From assembly GCA_030065075.1 (NCBI GenBank), contig JASJDQ010000004.1, positions 1-55,148 on the forward strand: DNA of 55,148 nucleotides, written 5' to 3'. This stretch comes from Paracoccaceae bacterium (GTDB taxonomy: Bacteria > Pseudomonadota > Alphaproteobacteria > Rhodobacterales > Rhodobacteraceae). Shown in pieces: positions 17,185-25,443 of the stretch (position 1 is its first letter; the number at the start of each line of letters is the position of its first letter). The notes beneath the pieces were generated by a model that saw nothing but the letters and a program-made list of their open reading frames with translations, searched no databases and had not been told where the DNA came from. A program made the position numbers and the translations under genes.

Positions 17185-20100
17185 CTATTCGAATTCGACC
17201 AGCAAGTCCTTGGCGTCGATCTGCGCGCCCGCCGTGACGTGCACCGCCTTGATCACCGCATCACGGTCGGCGTGGATGCCGGTTTCCATCTTCATCGCCT
17301 CGATGGTCAGCATCAGGTCGCCTTCCTTGACGCGCTTGCCCGCCTCGACGGCGACCGAGGCGACAACGCCGGGCATCGGCGCACCGACATGGGCGTCATT
17401 CGACGCATCCGCCTTGGCGCGCGCGGTCGAGGCCTCGCTGATCGAGCGATCCTGAACCCGGATGATCCGTGGCTGGCCGTTCAGTTCGAAGAAGACCTTG
17501 GCCACGCCTTCCTCGTTCGTTTCTGCAATGGCCTGGCAGCGCACTTCCAGCGTAACGCCGGGATCGATCTCGACCGAGATTTCCTCACCCGGTTGCATGC
17601 CATAGAAGAACGTACGCGTCGGCAATGTGCGAACAGGCCCATAGATCGCGTGGCGTTCCATGTAGTCGGTGAAGACCTTGGGATACATCATGTAGCCGTT
17701 CAGGTCTTCGTCATCGATCTCTTCCTCGAACTGTTCTTGCAGTTTCTTGCGTTCCGCCTCCAGATCGGCGGGCGGCAGAAGCGACCCGGGCCGAACCGTG
17801 ATCGGTTTTTCGTCCTTCAGAACCTTTTTCTGGATGTTTTTGGGGAACCCGCCATGGGCCTGGCCCACCTGCCCTTTCATCAGCGTGACGACGCTGTCGG
17901 GGAAGGAGACTTCGACGTCCGTGTTCAGTAGTTCCTCGCAAGTGACCCCCTGGCTCACCAGCATCAAGGCCAGATCGCCGACTGTTTTCGCAATCGGCGT
18001 CACCTTGATGACGTCGCCAAACATGTGGTTCACGTCCGCGTAGGTCTGCGCGACCTCGTGCCAGCGATCTTCCAGCCCCATCGAGCGTGCCTGCGCCTTG
18101 AGGTTGGTGAACTGGCCACCCGGCATTTCGTGCAGATAAACTTCGGACGAGGGCGACTGCATCCCACTTTCGAAGGCCAGGTAATGCTCGCGCACGGCCT
18201 CCCAGTAGTTCGAGATCCGCCGGATCGCATCGATGTCGAGCCCCGTTTCGCGGTCGGAGTGGCGAAGCGCTTCGACCAGTGTGCCAAGCGTGGCTTGCGA
18301 CGTGTTGCCCGAAAGCGAGTCCATCGCGCAGTCGACGGCGTCCACACCAGCCTCGGACGCTGCGATGATCGACGCCAGCGCGATACCGGCGGTGTCATGG
18401 GTGTGGAAGTGGATCGGTAGGCCGACCTCTTCCTTCAGCGCCTTCACGAGCGCTGTGGCGGCACGCGGCTTCACCAGACCGCCCATGTCCTTCAGCCCAA
18501 GGATATGGGTGCCCGCCTTTTTCAGTTCTTTCCCCATGTCGACGTAGTACTTCAGGTCGTACTTCGCGCGGTCGGGGTCGTGGATGTCGCCGGTATAGCA
18601 GATGGCGCCTTCCAGCACCTTGCCGCTTGCCAGGACGGCATCCATCGAGACGCGCATGTTCTCGACCCAGTTCAACGGATCGAAGACGCGGAACAGGTCG
18701 ACACCGGTCTCGGCCGCCTGCTTGACGAAGGACTGGACGACATTGTCGGGATAGTTCGTGTAGCCAACCCCGTTCGAACCGCGCAGCAGCATCTGAGTCA
18801 TCAGGTTCGGCATGGCGGCGCGCAGGTCGCGGAGCCGTTGCCAGGGGCATTCCTGCAGGAAGCGGTATGCCACGTCGAAGGTCGCGCCGCCCCAGCATTC
18901 GACACTGAAAAGCTGCGGCATATCAAGGGCATAGTTGGGTGCGATCCGGATCATGTCGTGGCTTCGCATTCGTGTCGCCAAGAGCGATTGCGGGGCGTCG
19001 CGCATGGTGGTGTCGGTGATCAGCAGTTGCTTCTGATCAGCCATCCAGTCCGCCAGCGCCTCCGGCCCGAATTCGTCGAGGATCTGCTTGGTGCCAGGTT
19101 TCGCGGCATCAGTCGTGGTCTCGGGCACGACCGGCAGGCGCAGACCCGCCGGTGGACGGGGCCGTCCGGCGACGTCCGGGTGACCGTTGACAGTGATGTC
19201 GGCGACATAGGTCAGAATTCGCGTGGCGCGGTCCCGGCGCGGCGCGAAATCGAAAAGCTCCGGCGTCTCGTCGATGAACTTGGTGTGGTACTCGTTGTTC
19301 AGAAACGTCGGGTGTTTCAGCAGGTTCTCGACGAAGGCGATGTTGGTGGAGACGCCCCGGATACGGAATTCTCGCAGCGCACGGTCCATCCGAGCGATCG
19401 CAGCCTCTGGCGTGGGCGCCCAGGCGGTTACCTTCTCCAGAAGTGAATCGTAGTACCGCGTGATAACCGCGCCCGAATAGGCCGTGCCGCCGTCCAGCCG
19501 GATCCCCATGCCGGTCGCTCCGCGATAGGCGGTGATCCGACCATAGTCCGGGATGAAGTTGTTGGTAGGGTCCTCCGTCGTGACCCGGCATTGGATCGCA
19601 TGACCGTTCAATTGCACGTCATATTGAGTGGCTGTTCCGGTCGCTTCTATCAGCGATTTGCCCTCGGCGATCTTGATCTGGGCCTGCACGATGTCGATGC
19701 CGGTGACCTCTTCCGTCACTGTGTGTTCAACCTGCACGCGGGGATTGACTTCGATGAAGTAGAACTCGCCGGTGTCCATATCCATCAGGAACTCGATGGT
19801 GCCGGCGCATTCGTAGTTCACCTCCTCGGCGATCTTCTTCCCGAGGTTGCAGAGCTGTTCCCGTTGCGCGCCCGACAGATAGGGCGCGGGCGCGCGTTCG
19901 ACGACCTTCTGGTTCCGTCGCTGGACCGAGCAATCGCGTTCCCACAGGTGATAGATGTTACCCTGCTGATCGCCGAGGATCTGCACCTCGACATGGCGGG
20001 CGCGCATGATCATCTTTTCCAGGTAACCCTCGCCATTGCCGAACGCGGCCTCGGCTTCGCGGCGGCCCTCCAGAACCTTTTCTTCAAGCTCGTCCGCCGA

Positions 20101-20625
20101 TTGGATCGGGCGCATGCCTCTGCCACCGCCGCCCCACGACGCTTTCAGCATCATCGGGTAACCAATCTCTTCGGCCTGCTTGGCGACCTTCTTCATGTCG
20201 TCGCCCAGAACCTCGGTCGCCGGAATGACCGGCACACCCGCCTTGATGGCGACCTTGCGTGCGCTGGCCTTGTCGCCGAGGGCGCGCATGGTTTCCGCCT
20301 TAGGCCCGATGAAGGTGATCCCGGCCGCCACGCAGGCGTCCACCAGTTCGGGATTTTCGGACAAAAGGCCATAGCCTGGGTGGATGGCATCCGCCCCGCA
20401 TTTGCGTGCGACCCGGATGATTTCGTCTATCGACAGGTAAGCCGCGACCGGCCCCATGCCCTTCCCGATCTGATACGCTTCGTCCGCCTTGAAGCGATGG
20501 AGCGAGAGCTTGTCTTCCTCGGCATAGACCGCAACGGTCCTTTTGCCCAACTCGTTGGCGGCCCGCATGACGCGGATCGCGATTTCCCCCCGGTTGGCAA
20601 TCAGGATTTTATTGAACTCGGCCAT
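17185..20625 (-). CDS. pyc: Pyruvate carboxylase
   Basis: A 1146-residue biotin enzyme that carboxylates pyruvate to oxaloacetate with ATP and bicarbonate, the main anaplerotic step in this group. The biotin carboxylase domain starts with KILIANRGEIAIRVMRAA and includes the ATP-binding KASWGGGGRGMRPI and the EVNPRVQVEHTVTE catalytic loop. The carboxyltransferase domain starts around residue 530 (LLITDTTMRDAPQSLLATRMR) and has HFHTHDTAG metal ligands. The biotinyl domain carries EAMKMETG, with biotinyl-Lys at about 1112. The start is ATG 20625 (MAEFNKI), with GAGGTGA upstream; the frame is open 84 codons further without family similarity. The gene is divergent from the DUF2314 protein. Confidence 0.97.
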   Translation of the reverse strand: MAEFNKILIANRGEIAIRVMRAANELGKRTVAVYAEEDKLSLHRFKADEAYQIGKGMGPVAAYLSIDEIIRVARKCGADAIHPGYGLLSENPELVDACVAAGITFIGPKAETMRALGDKASARKVAIKAGVPVIPATEVLGDDMKKVAKQAEEIGYPMMLKASWGGGGRGMRPIQSADELEEKVLEGRREAEAAFGNGEGYLEKMIMRARHVEVQILGDQQGNIYHLWERDCSVQRRNQKVVERAPAPYLSGAQREQLCNLGKKIAEEVNYECAGTIEFLMDMDTGEFYFIEVNPRVQVEHTVTEEVTGIDIVQAQIKIAEGKSLIEATGTATQYDVQLNGHAIQCRVTTEDPTNNFIPDYGRITAYRGATGMGIRLDGGTAYSGAVITRYYDSLLEKVTAWAPTPEAAIARMDRALREFRIRGVSTNIAFVENLLKHPTFLNNEYHTKFIDETPELFDFAPRRDRATRILTYVADITVNGHPDVAGRPRPPAGLRLPVVPETTTDAAKPGTKQILDEFGPEALADWMADQKQLLITDTTMRDAPQSLLATRMRSHDMIRIAPNYALDMPQLFSVECWGGATFDVAYRFLQECPWQRLRDLRAAMPNLMTQMLLRGSNGVGYTNYPDNVVQSFVKQAAETGVDLFRVFDPLNWVENMRVSMDAVLASGKVLEGAICYTGDIHDPDRAKYDLKYYVDMGKELKKAGTHILGLKDMGGLVKPRAATALVKALKEEVGLPIHFHTHDTAGIALASIIAASEAGVDAVDCAMDSLSGNTSQATLGTLVEALRHSDRETGLDIDAIRRISNYWEAVREHYLAFESGMQSPSSEVYLHEMPGGQFTNLKAQARSMGLEDRWHEVAQTYADVNHMFGDVIKVTPIAKTVGDLALMLVSQGVTCEELLNTDVEVSFPDSVVTLMKGQVGQAHGGFPKNIQKKVLKDEKPITVRPGSLLPPADLEAERKKLQEQFEEEIDDEDLNGYMMYPKVFTDYMERHAIYGPVRTLPTRTFFYGMQPGEEISVEIDPGVTLEVRCQAIAETNEEGVAKVFFELNGQPRIIRVQDRSISEASTARAKADASNDAHVGAPMPGVVASVAVEAGKRVKEGDLMLTIEAMKMETGIHADRDAVIKAVHVTAGAQIDAKDLLVEFE

Positions 20626-20696
20626 CAGGGTCACCTCGCGCTTTGCGGTTGCAGCATCGTTATCCGCAAGGCGGAAGACGGGCAAGTCCTTGGCCT

Positions 20697-20711
20697 TTAA
20701 CAGGGCCTTAA
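20697..20711. promoter_or_regulatory. Possible CtrA-type site (TTAA-N7-TTAA)
   Basis: TTAA at 20697-20700 and TTAA at 20708-20711 are exactly seven bases apart in the 184-bp gap between divergent pyc and the DUF2314 gene. This is the spacing of the CtrA box of alphaproteobacteria. Only the tetranucleotides match, so a chance occurrence is possible. Confidence 0.25.
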
Positions 20712-20809
20712 GTCGCCCTGGGCTACCCAGAAATGGCCATGTTTCAGCATCATTTGGGCCCCTTTTCACACGAAAACTCCCGTGCAAAGCTGTGAGGAGA
20801 CAAGAGACC

Positions 20810-21346
20810 ATGCAGTGGAGAACAAAGGTGCGACTGTCGGCAACCGCTTGCCTTTTGGCAGCGTTCATCGGAGCCAATATCGGGAACGAAGCAGCCGCGG
20901 AAGGTGACGCGCCTGTGGTTCAGCTCTCGGCCAACCACCTTGCCATGCAGGACGCCGAAGCCACGGCGCGGCGGCACTTGGATCGGTTTCTATCGAACGT
21001 GGTCAGCGAGACGGGCGCGGCACCGGAAGAAGCGGCCCTGAAAGTCGCTGTTCCGACCGGCGCTCATGGAGCCGAGGTGATCTGGGTCACGCCGTTCGCC
21101 GTTCTGGAGAGCGGTGTTTTTGTCGGCATCCTCGCCAATCAGCCGCGTGCCACGACCGCGGTGCAGGCCGGCGATGCCATCCGGTTTCACAGGAATCAGG
21201 TCCGCGATTGGTCCTATGTGGGGACAGACGCGAAGCTTTATGGCAGCTACACAACGCGTGTTCTGCTGCCGCATCTGGGCCAGGAACAGGCCGCGCAAAT
21301 CGCGCATCATCTCTCAGACCTGCCGATGCCGGCCGAGTGGAAATAA
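20810..21346 (+). CDS. Secreted DUF2314 domain protein
   Basis: A 178-residue protein with an N-terminal signal peptide (RTKVRLSATACLLAAFIGAN, cleavage probably after NEAAA or AEG), so it is likely periplasmic. The mature part has the DUF2314 pattern: AEVIWVTPFAVLESGVFVGILANQP, then GDAIRFHRNQVRDWSYVG. The function of the family is unknown. ATG 20810 has GAGGAGA about ten bases upstream. A 6-bp stem (AAGAGC / GCTCTT, 21345-21361) begins at its stop codon and may act as a weak terminator before tRNA-Gly. Confidence 0.75.
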   Translation: MQWRTKVRLSATACLLAAFIGANIGNEAAAEGDAPVVQLSANHLAMQDAEATARRHLDRFLSNVVSETGAAPEEAALKVAVPTGAHGAEVIWVTPFAVLESGVFVGILANQPRATTAVQAGDAIRFHRNQVRDWSYVGTDAKLYGSYTTRVLLPHLGQEQAAQIAHHLSDLPMPAEWK

Positions 21347-21442
21347 GAGCCTGAAGCTCTTCGCCGTCACGAAAACACGCGCGGACACCACGTTTCGTCA
21401 CGGCGACGACAGCGCACAGGCCTCTTTTCCGAAATTTTTCCC

Positions 21443-21469
21443 TTGCAGAGCGACGCCCAAGTTTATAGG
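21443..21469 (+). promoter_or_regulatory. Predicted promoter for tRNA-Gly
   Basis: TTGCAG (21443-21448) and TATAGG (21464-21469) lie 15 bases apart, with the -10 box ending 14 bases before the mature tRNA. The spacer is shorter than ideal. Confidence 0.4.
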
Positions 21470-21483
21470 TCATGCCAACGGAC

Positions 21484-21558
21484 GCGGGCGTAGCTCAGGG
21501 GTAGAGCATTACCTTGCCAAGGTAAGGGTCGTGAGTTCGAATCTCATCGCCCGCTCCA
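21484..21558 (+). tRNA. tRNA-Gly (anticodon GCC), CCA encoded
   Basis: The 75-base gene folds as a complete cloverleaf. The acceptor stem pairs GCGGGCG (21484-21490) with CGCCCGC (21548-21554), followed by discriminator T and encoded CCA. The D arm is GCTC/GAGC around AGGGGTA. The anticodon stem TTACC/GGTAA holds TTGCCAA, giving anticodon GCC for glycine codons GGC and GGT. The T arm is GTGAG-TTCGAAT-CTCAT. No tRNA 3'-end duplication or integrase is nearby, so it is not marking a visible island. Confidence 0.97.
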
Positions 21559-21735
21559 ATTTCATAAATTCTCTCAATACCCTACCGGCTTCGCTGGCAT
21601 GCGCCTTTCGCTGGGCCGCAACCGGTATGCCCTGAAATGCCACAAAGATGCCGAGCCGGTGACCAGATTTGGTAAGCGAACATTCATCCTTCTTACCGCA
21701 TTCTGCTCAAAGTGTTTGATGACAAGGTGCCTGCC

Positions 21736-22485
21736 ATGCGCGGAATGTTGGTGTTCGTCTCTTTGGTTTTCTCACTCCTGGCAGGAACGGTACACGCGGC
21801 CGACTGGGTCGTTGAACGCGCAACCAGCAATGTGAGCGTGTCTGTGGACGGCGAATCCTGGCGTCCCGCAAAGGTAGGGCAGGCCATTCCGAATGCCTAC
21901 TGGGTGCGAACTGGCCCACGCGCTCGGGCAGTGCTGTCCAAAGGATCCGAGCGGATCATGTTCCGTGAGAATACTGTGGCGGCGATTTCGGTTTCCAAGC
22001 CCTCGGGTCAGAAGACCAAGGTCACGCAACGGCGAGGGTCGATCCTCTTTGCCGTGCAGAAACGGCGCCGGCAGCATACCAGCGTGGTCACACCTCATCT
22101 CGCGGCAGTCGTGAAAGGCACGGTTTTCGAGGTTTCGGTTGCAGGGGTCTCAAGCAAGGTACGCGTTGACCGGGGATTGGTCAGGGTGTCGGACGGCGAA
22201 GAAGCGGTCGATGTGGAGCCGGGTCGCGAGGCGGCCGCGGGTGCGGGCACCCGTGGCATCTCGGTCAAGGCCGCGACGGAAACCAGCTTGACCGCAAACG
22301 GCGGCGTCGGCGTAGGCCTGACAAAAATTACGCCGAACGCTAGCGGCAATAGGAACGGCGAAGTGAACGAGAAAGGGAAAGGGAAAGGGAAAGGGAAAGG
22401 GAAAGGGAAAGGGAAAGGCAATGGCAATGGCAATGGCAATGGCAATGGCAACGGTAACGGCAACGGCAACGGCAACGGTAACTAA
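21736..22485 (+). CDS. FecR-domain secreted protein with a (Lys-Gly)8-(Gly-Asn)11 tail
   Basis: A 249-residue exported protein. Signal peptide: MRGMLVFVSLVFSLLAG with TVHAA before the mature start DWVVERA. Residues around 30-150 form a FecR-like periplasmic sensor domain (VGQAIPNAYWVRTGPRARAVL, GSERIMFRENTVAAIS, TPHLAAVVKGTVFEVSV). After a short linker the tail is extremely low complexity: eight Lys-Gly then eleven Gly-Asn dipeptides to the stop. ATG 21736 has AAGGTG upstream. The next gene encodes a CHASE2 sensor protein, and FecR/CHASE2 pairing suggests a shared periplasmic sensory role (inference). The tail could bind polyanions or cell wall, but nothing in the sequence proves it. Confidence 0.8.
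   Translation: MRGMLVFVSLVFSLLAGTVHAADWVVERATSNVSVSVDGESWRPAKVGQAIPNAYWVRTGPRARAVLSKGSERIMFRENTVAAISVSKPSGQKTKVTQRRGSILFAVQKRRRQHTSVVTPHLAAVVKGTVFEVSVAGVSSKVRVDRGLVRVSDGEEAVDVEPGREAAAGAGTRGISVKAATETSLTANGGVGVGLTKITPNASGNRNGEVNEKGKGKGKGKGKGKGKGNGNGNGNGNGNGNGNGNGNGN
22372..22482 (+). repeat. Hexanucleotide tandem repeats in the FecR-protein tail
   Basis: AAAGGG is repeated about 7.5 times from 22372 to 22416, switching without a gap to GGCAAT/GGCAAC/GGTAAC, repeated 11 times from 22417 to 22482. All units keep the reading frame, so copy-number change by slippage would alter only tail length. The first block is perfect; the second has third-position variation toward its end. Confidence 0.95.
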
Positions 22486-22611
22486 GGCGACGATGACGGT
22501 TAAGCCGCGGTAAAGTAGACCGGGGACCTGGCTTAAGTGTTTGTGATTAAGCCGGACGTAACCCGGCTGTGACATCAAACAGACAGACGCGCCCTTGGAA
22601 GGAACCCGTCT

Positions 22612-25341
22612 GTGTCTGCGGCCAGTAAACTTCGCAATCTCGCTCTTGTCGCGATCATTTGCTGTGCGTCGCTTTTTGCGGCACGCGCGGGCCTTTTCGA
22701 GACCTGGAATGACAGCCTTGGCGACGTTCGTATGGCGTTGTCACCCAAGCCGTCAAACGGTCACATTGTCTTTGTCGCGGCAGACGCACGAAGCCTGACA
22801 GAGATCGGCTCCTGGCCCTGGTCGCGCAGCGTCCACGCCGCGTTGCTGGACAGGCTGGTGGACGGCGGGGCAATCGATGTGCTGCTGGATTTCGACTTCA
22901 CTTTTCCATCCGACAGGGCAGGCGACGATGCCTTCGCCGCGGCTCTGGAACGGGCGGGCGGCAGCACATATTTGGCGGTCTTCGAACAAAGCGCCGATAT
23001 TACTGACGGCACGACCCGGCATTTCAACCTCCCCCTCGATCAATTCGCCCAGCGAAGCTGGCCCGCCCTTGTCAATGTCGGCACCGATGCAAGTGGACGG
23101 GTGCGCGACTATCCGTTCGGTACAGAGCTGGATGGGAGGTTCGTGCCCTCGGCGGGTGGCCTCTTAGCCAGCACCTTCGGTGCCGGAGCATCGGGGTTCG
23201 AGATCAACTTCTCGCTTCAACCCAGCACTATCCCTGTCGTGTCGGCGGCCGATCTGTTGACGGGCGCGGCTCCTGCTGATGCGATTGCCGGCAAGGCCGT
23301 GATTGTCGGGGCCTCAGCCGTTGAACTGTCAGACCAGCTTGCCGTTCCGATCCACGGCGTCATCTCTGGCCCACTTGTCCACGCGCTGGCGGCGGAAACA
23401 CTCTCCCGAAACCTTGTGCCATCGTGGCTGCGCGCAGAGTGGGTTGCCCTCTCGCTGCTGCTGCAGCTTGGCCTTCTACACCTCGGCACGCGTCGATCGG
23501 ACTGGTTCGGTCCCGGTGGCGCGGTGCTACTGCTTGCGACCGTCGAACTATCCGCCCTGATGCTCTTTCGCACGACCAGCCTGCAAATCCCAAGCGCCAT
23601 GCTTTACCCTGCGCTTCTGAGCTTTGGCTTTTGGCATGTGGCCGGCGCCTTGCGCGAAAGCAAATCGTCGCTCCTCATTGCCAACACAGAAGCGCAGAAC
23701 ACGCTTCGGCTTCTGGAAAGTGTCTTCGACGACAGCTCGGACGGTATCGTCATCCTTTCCGATATGGGCGAGGTCTTGCGCTTCAGTGCCTCTGCCCGCG
23801 CGATCTTCGGAACGGATGAGCAAGGCGCCCTGATGCTCCCGGTTCAACTCACCCGACTGGGATTTATCCGTACGACGGAACGTGAAACGGGCACGCGAAT
23901 GCTCGAAGTCGGCTCGGGTGCCACACGTAAACTGCTAGAATTTCGCGCCACCAAATCCGACGTGGCACACGAGCACAGACGAGGTCAGGCACCGGACCGG
24001 GTCCAGATCACCACAGTTATCGTGCGAGACGTCACGCAATTGAAGGACCAGGAACGCGATATCGCCTATCTTTCGAACTATGACGAGCGCACGGGCGCTT
24101 TGCGACGCGGCACGTTCCTGTCCTTTCTGGCCCTGCGCCTTGAAGATCGAAGACGCACCGCCGTATTTGCTTTGGCCCTGGATCGGTTCAAGACAATCAA
24201 TGTCACACTCGGACGCGACGTTGGCGACGCGCTTTTGCGCGAAGTCGTGACACGGCTCGAAACGGCGGACCAGAACCTTTCTGCCGTCGCACGCCTCGGG
24301 GGCACTAGTTTTGCGGTCTATACCGAAGACGAAGTGTCCGTTTCAGAGGCGCGGTCAAGGGCAAAGGCCATCCTGGACGAAGTATCCAGGCCCTATCGGC
24401 TCCCGAGTGCCGATGCCCACATCGGCGTCAGGATCGGATATACCATTGTTGAGGCACAGAGCGAGACAAGCGCGGCATCAGCACTGGATCACGCCGAGGA
24501 TGCGTTGGATGCGGCGAAGCAATTCGGCGCGCCATTCAGGCAATACGACCGTTCCGCATGGGAAAAGCAGCGGCGTGCTCGGGAAATCGAGCGTACTATG
24601 GAACAGGCACTGGCGAACGGGGAATTCCAGCTTCTTTACCAGCCACAGCACCGCGTCTTGGATGGTGCCTTGGTCGGCGCCGAAGCGCTGATCCGATGGA
24701 ATAGCCCACGTCTTGGCCGAATTTATCCGGACGAATTCATCGGGATTGCGGAAGCGACGGGGTTCATCGTCGATCTTGGCAAATGGACCTTCGAACGCGC
24801 TGCATTGGACACGCTGACCCTGCCCCCAAACCTGATGGTTGCCGTCAATGTCTCGGGCATCCAGATCATGCGCAGCGACTTCGCGCGCGATGTCGACGAC
24901 GTCTTGAAAAGAACGGGATTGGACGCCAGCCGGATCTGTTTGGAACTGACAGAGACCGTTCTGTTGGCCTCGACCGACAGCATCGTCGAAACTATGCAAG
25001 ATCTAAGCTTCACAGGCATAACCTGGGCTTTGGACGATTTCGGCACCGGCTTTTCCTCCATGGAGTATCTGTCGAGAATGCCGCTGGAAAAAATCAAGCT
25101 GGACAAGTCGTTTACCATGAAGCTCGGAGACGACCCGACGGCGCGCCCGATCTTGCATTCGACCAGTGAGCTTTGCAGTGGCCTTGGTGTGAAACTCCTA
25201 TGCGAGGGCGTCGAGACAAAGGCTCAGCTCGATGTTTTAAGGGCCGAAGGCTGCGCAGAAGCGCAGGGCTATTACTTTGGAAAGCCAATGCCCATCGATC
25301 GGCTCGTTCCGAACGCACGGCGCGTCAGCAGGGCCGAGTAG
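22612..25341 (+). CDS. CHASE2 - degenerate GGDEF - EAL protein (probable c-di-GMP phosphodiesterase)
   Basis: A 909-residue membrane sensor. After one N-terminal helix, a periplasmic CHASE2 domain (GHIVFVAADARSLTEIGSWPWSR, VLLDFDFTFPS, KAVIVGASAVELSDQLAVPIHG) is followed by about three helices (residues 280-350). Then come a PAS-like segment (LLESVFDDSSDGIVILSD), a GGDEF domain and an EAL domain. The GGDEF signature is degraded to GGTSF, so cyclase activity is unlikely. The EAL domain keeps GAEALIRW, VAVNVSG, LELTET, LDDFGTGFSS, KLDKSF and LCEGVET, all residues needed to hydrolyse c-di-GMP. The start is GTG 22612, with GGAAGGA eight bases upstream. It follows the FecR-domain gene by 126 bases. 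Confidence 0.9.
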   Translation: MSAASKLRNLALVAIICCASLFAARAGLFETWNDSLGDVRMALSPKPSNGHIVFVAADARSLTEIGSWPWSRSVHAALLDRLVDGGAIDVLLDFDFTFPSDRAGDDAFAAALERAGGSTYLAVFEQSADITDGTTRHFNLPLDQFAQRSWPALVNVGTDASGRVRDYPFGTELDGRFVPSAGGLLASTFGAGASGFEINFSLQPSTIPVVSAADLLTGAAPADAIAGKAVIVGASAVELSDQLAVPIHGVISGPLVHALAAETLSRNLVPSWLRAEWVALSLLLQLGLLHLGTRRSDWFGPGGAVLLLATVELSALMLFRTTSLQIPSAMLYPALLSFGFWHVAGALRESKSSLLIANTEAQNTLRLLESVFDDSSDGIVILSDMGEVLRFSASARAIFGTDEQGALMLPVQLTRLGFIRTTERETGTRMLEVGSGATRKLLEFRATKSDVAHEHRRGQAPDRVQITTVIVRDVTQLKDQERDIAYLSNYDERTGALRRGTFLSFLALRLEDRRRTAVFALALDRFKTINVTLGRDVGDALLREVVTRLETADQNLSAVARLGGTSFAVYTEDEVSVSEARSRAKAILDEVSRPYRLPSADAHIGVRIGYTIVEAQSETSAASALDHAEDALDAAKQFGAPFRQYDRSAWEKQRRAREIERTMEQALANGEFQLLYQPQHRVLDGALVGAEALIRWNSPRLGRIYPDEFIGIAEATGFIVDLGKWTFERAALDTLTLPPNLMVAVNVSGIQIMRSDFARDVDDVLKRTGLDASRICLELTETVLLASTDSIVETMQDLSFTGITWALDDFGTGFSSMEYLSRMPLEKIKLDKSFTMKLGDDPTARPILHSTSELCSGLGVKLLCEGVETKAQLDVLRAEGCAEAQGYYFGKPMPIDRLVPNARRVSRAE

Positions 25342-25443
25342 TTCGCCGCCGACCGTAGATGGCGGAACGTTGCGAGAATTGCTCTGGATCTCTCCTGCGC
25401 GTTGGGTAGAGAGTGGTGAGAAACGAAACCTGGAGCCACCCAA

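Noticed and set aside
21484-21558. tRNA-Gly as an integration site for a genomic island
   Set aside because: No integrase gene and no repeat of the tRNA 3' end were seen on either side.
22372-22482. CRISPR or satellite array
   Set aside because: The repeats are 6-base coding units without spacers, and the frame continues to a normal stop codon.
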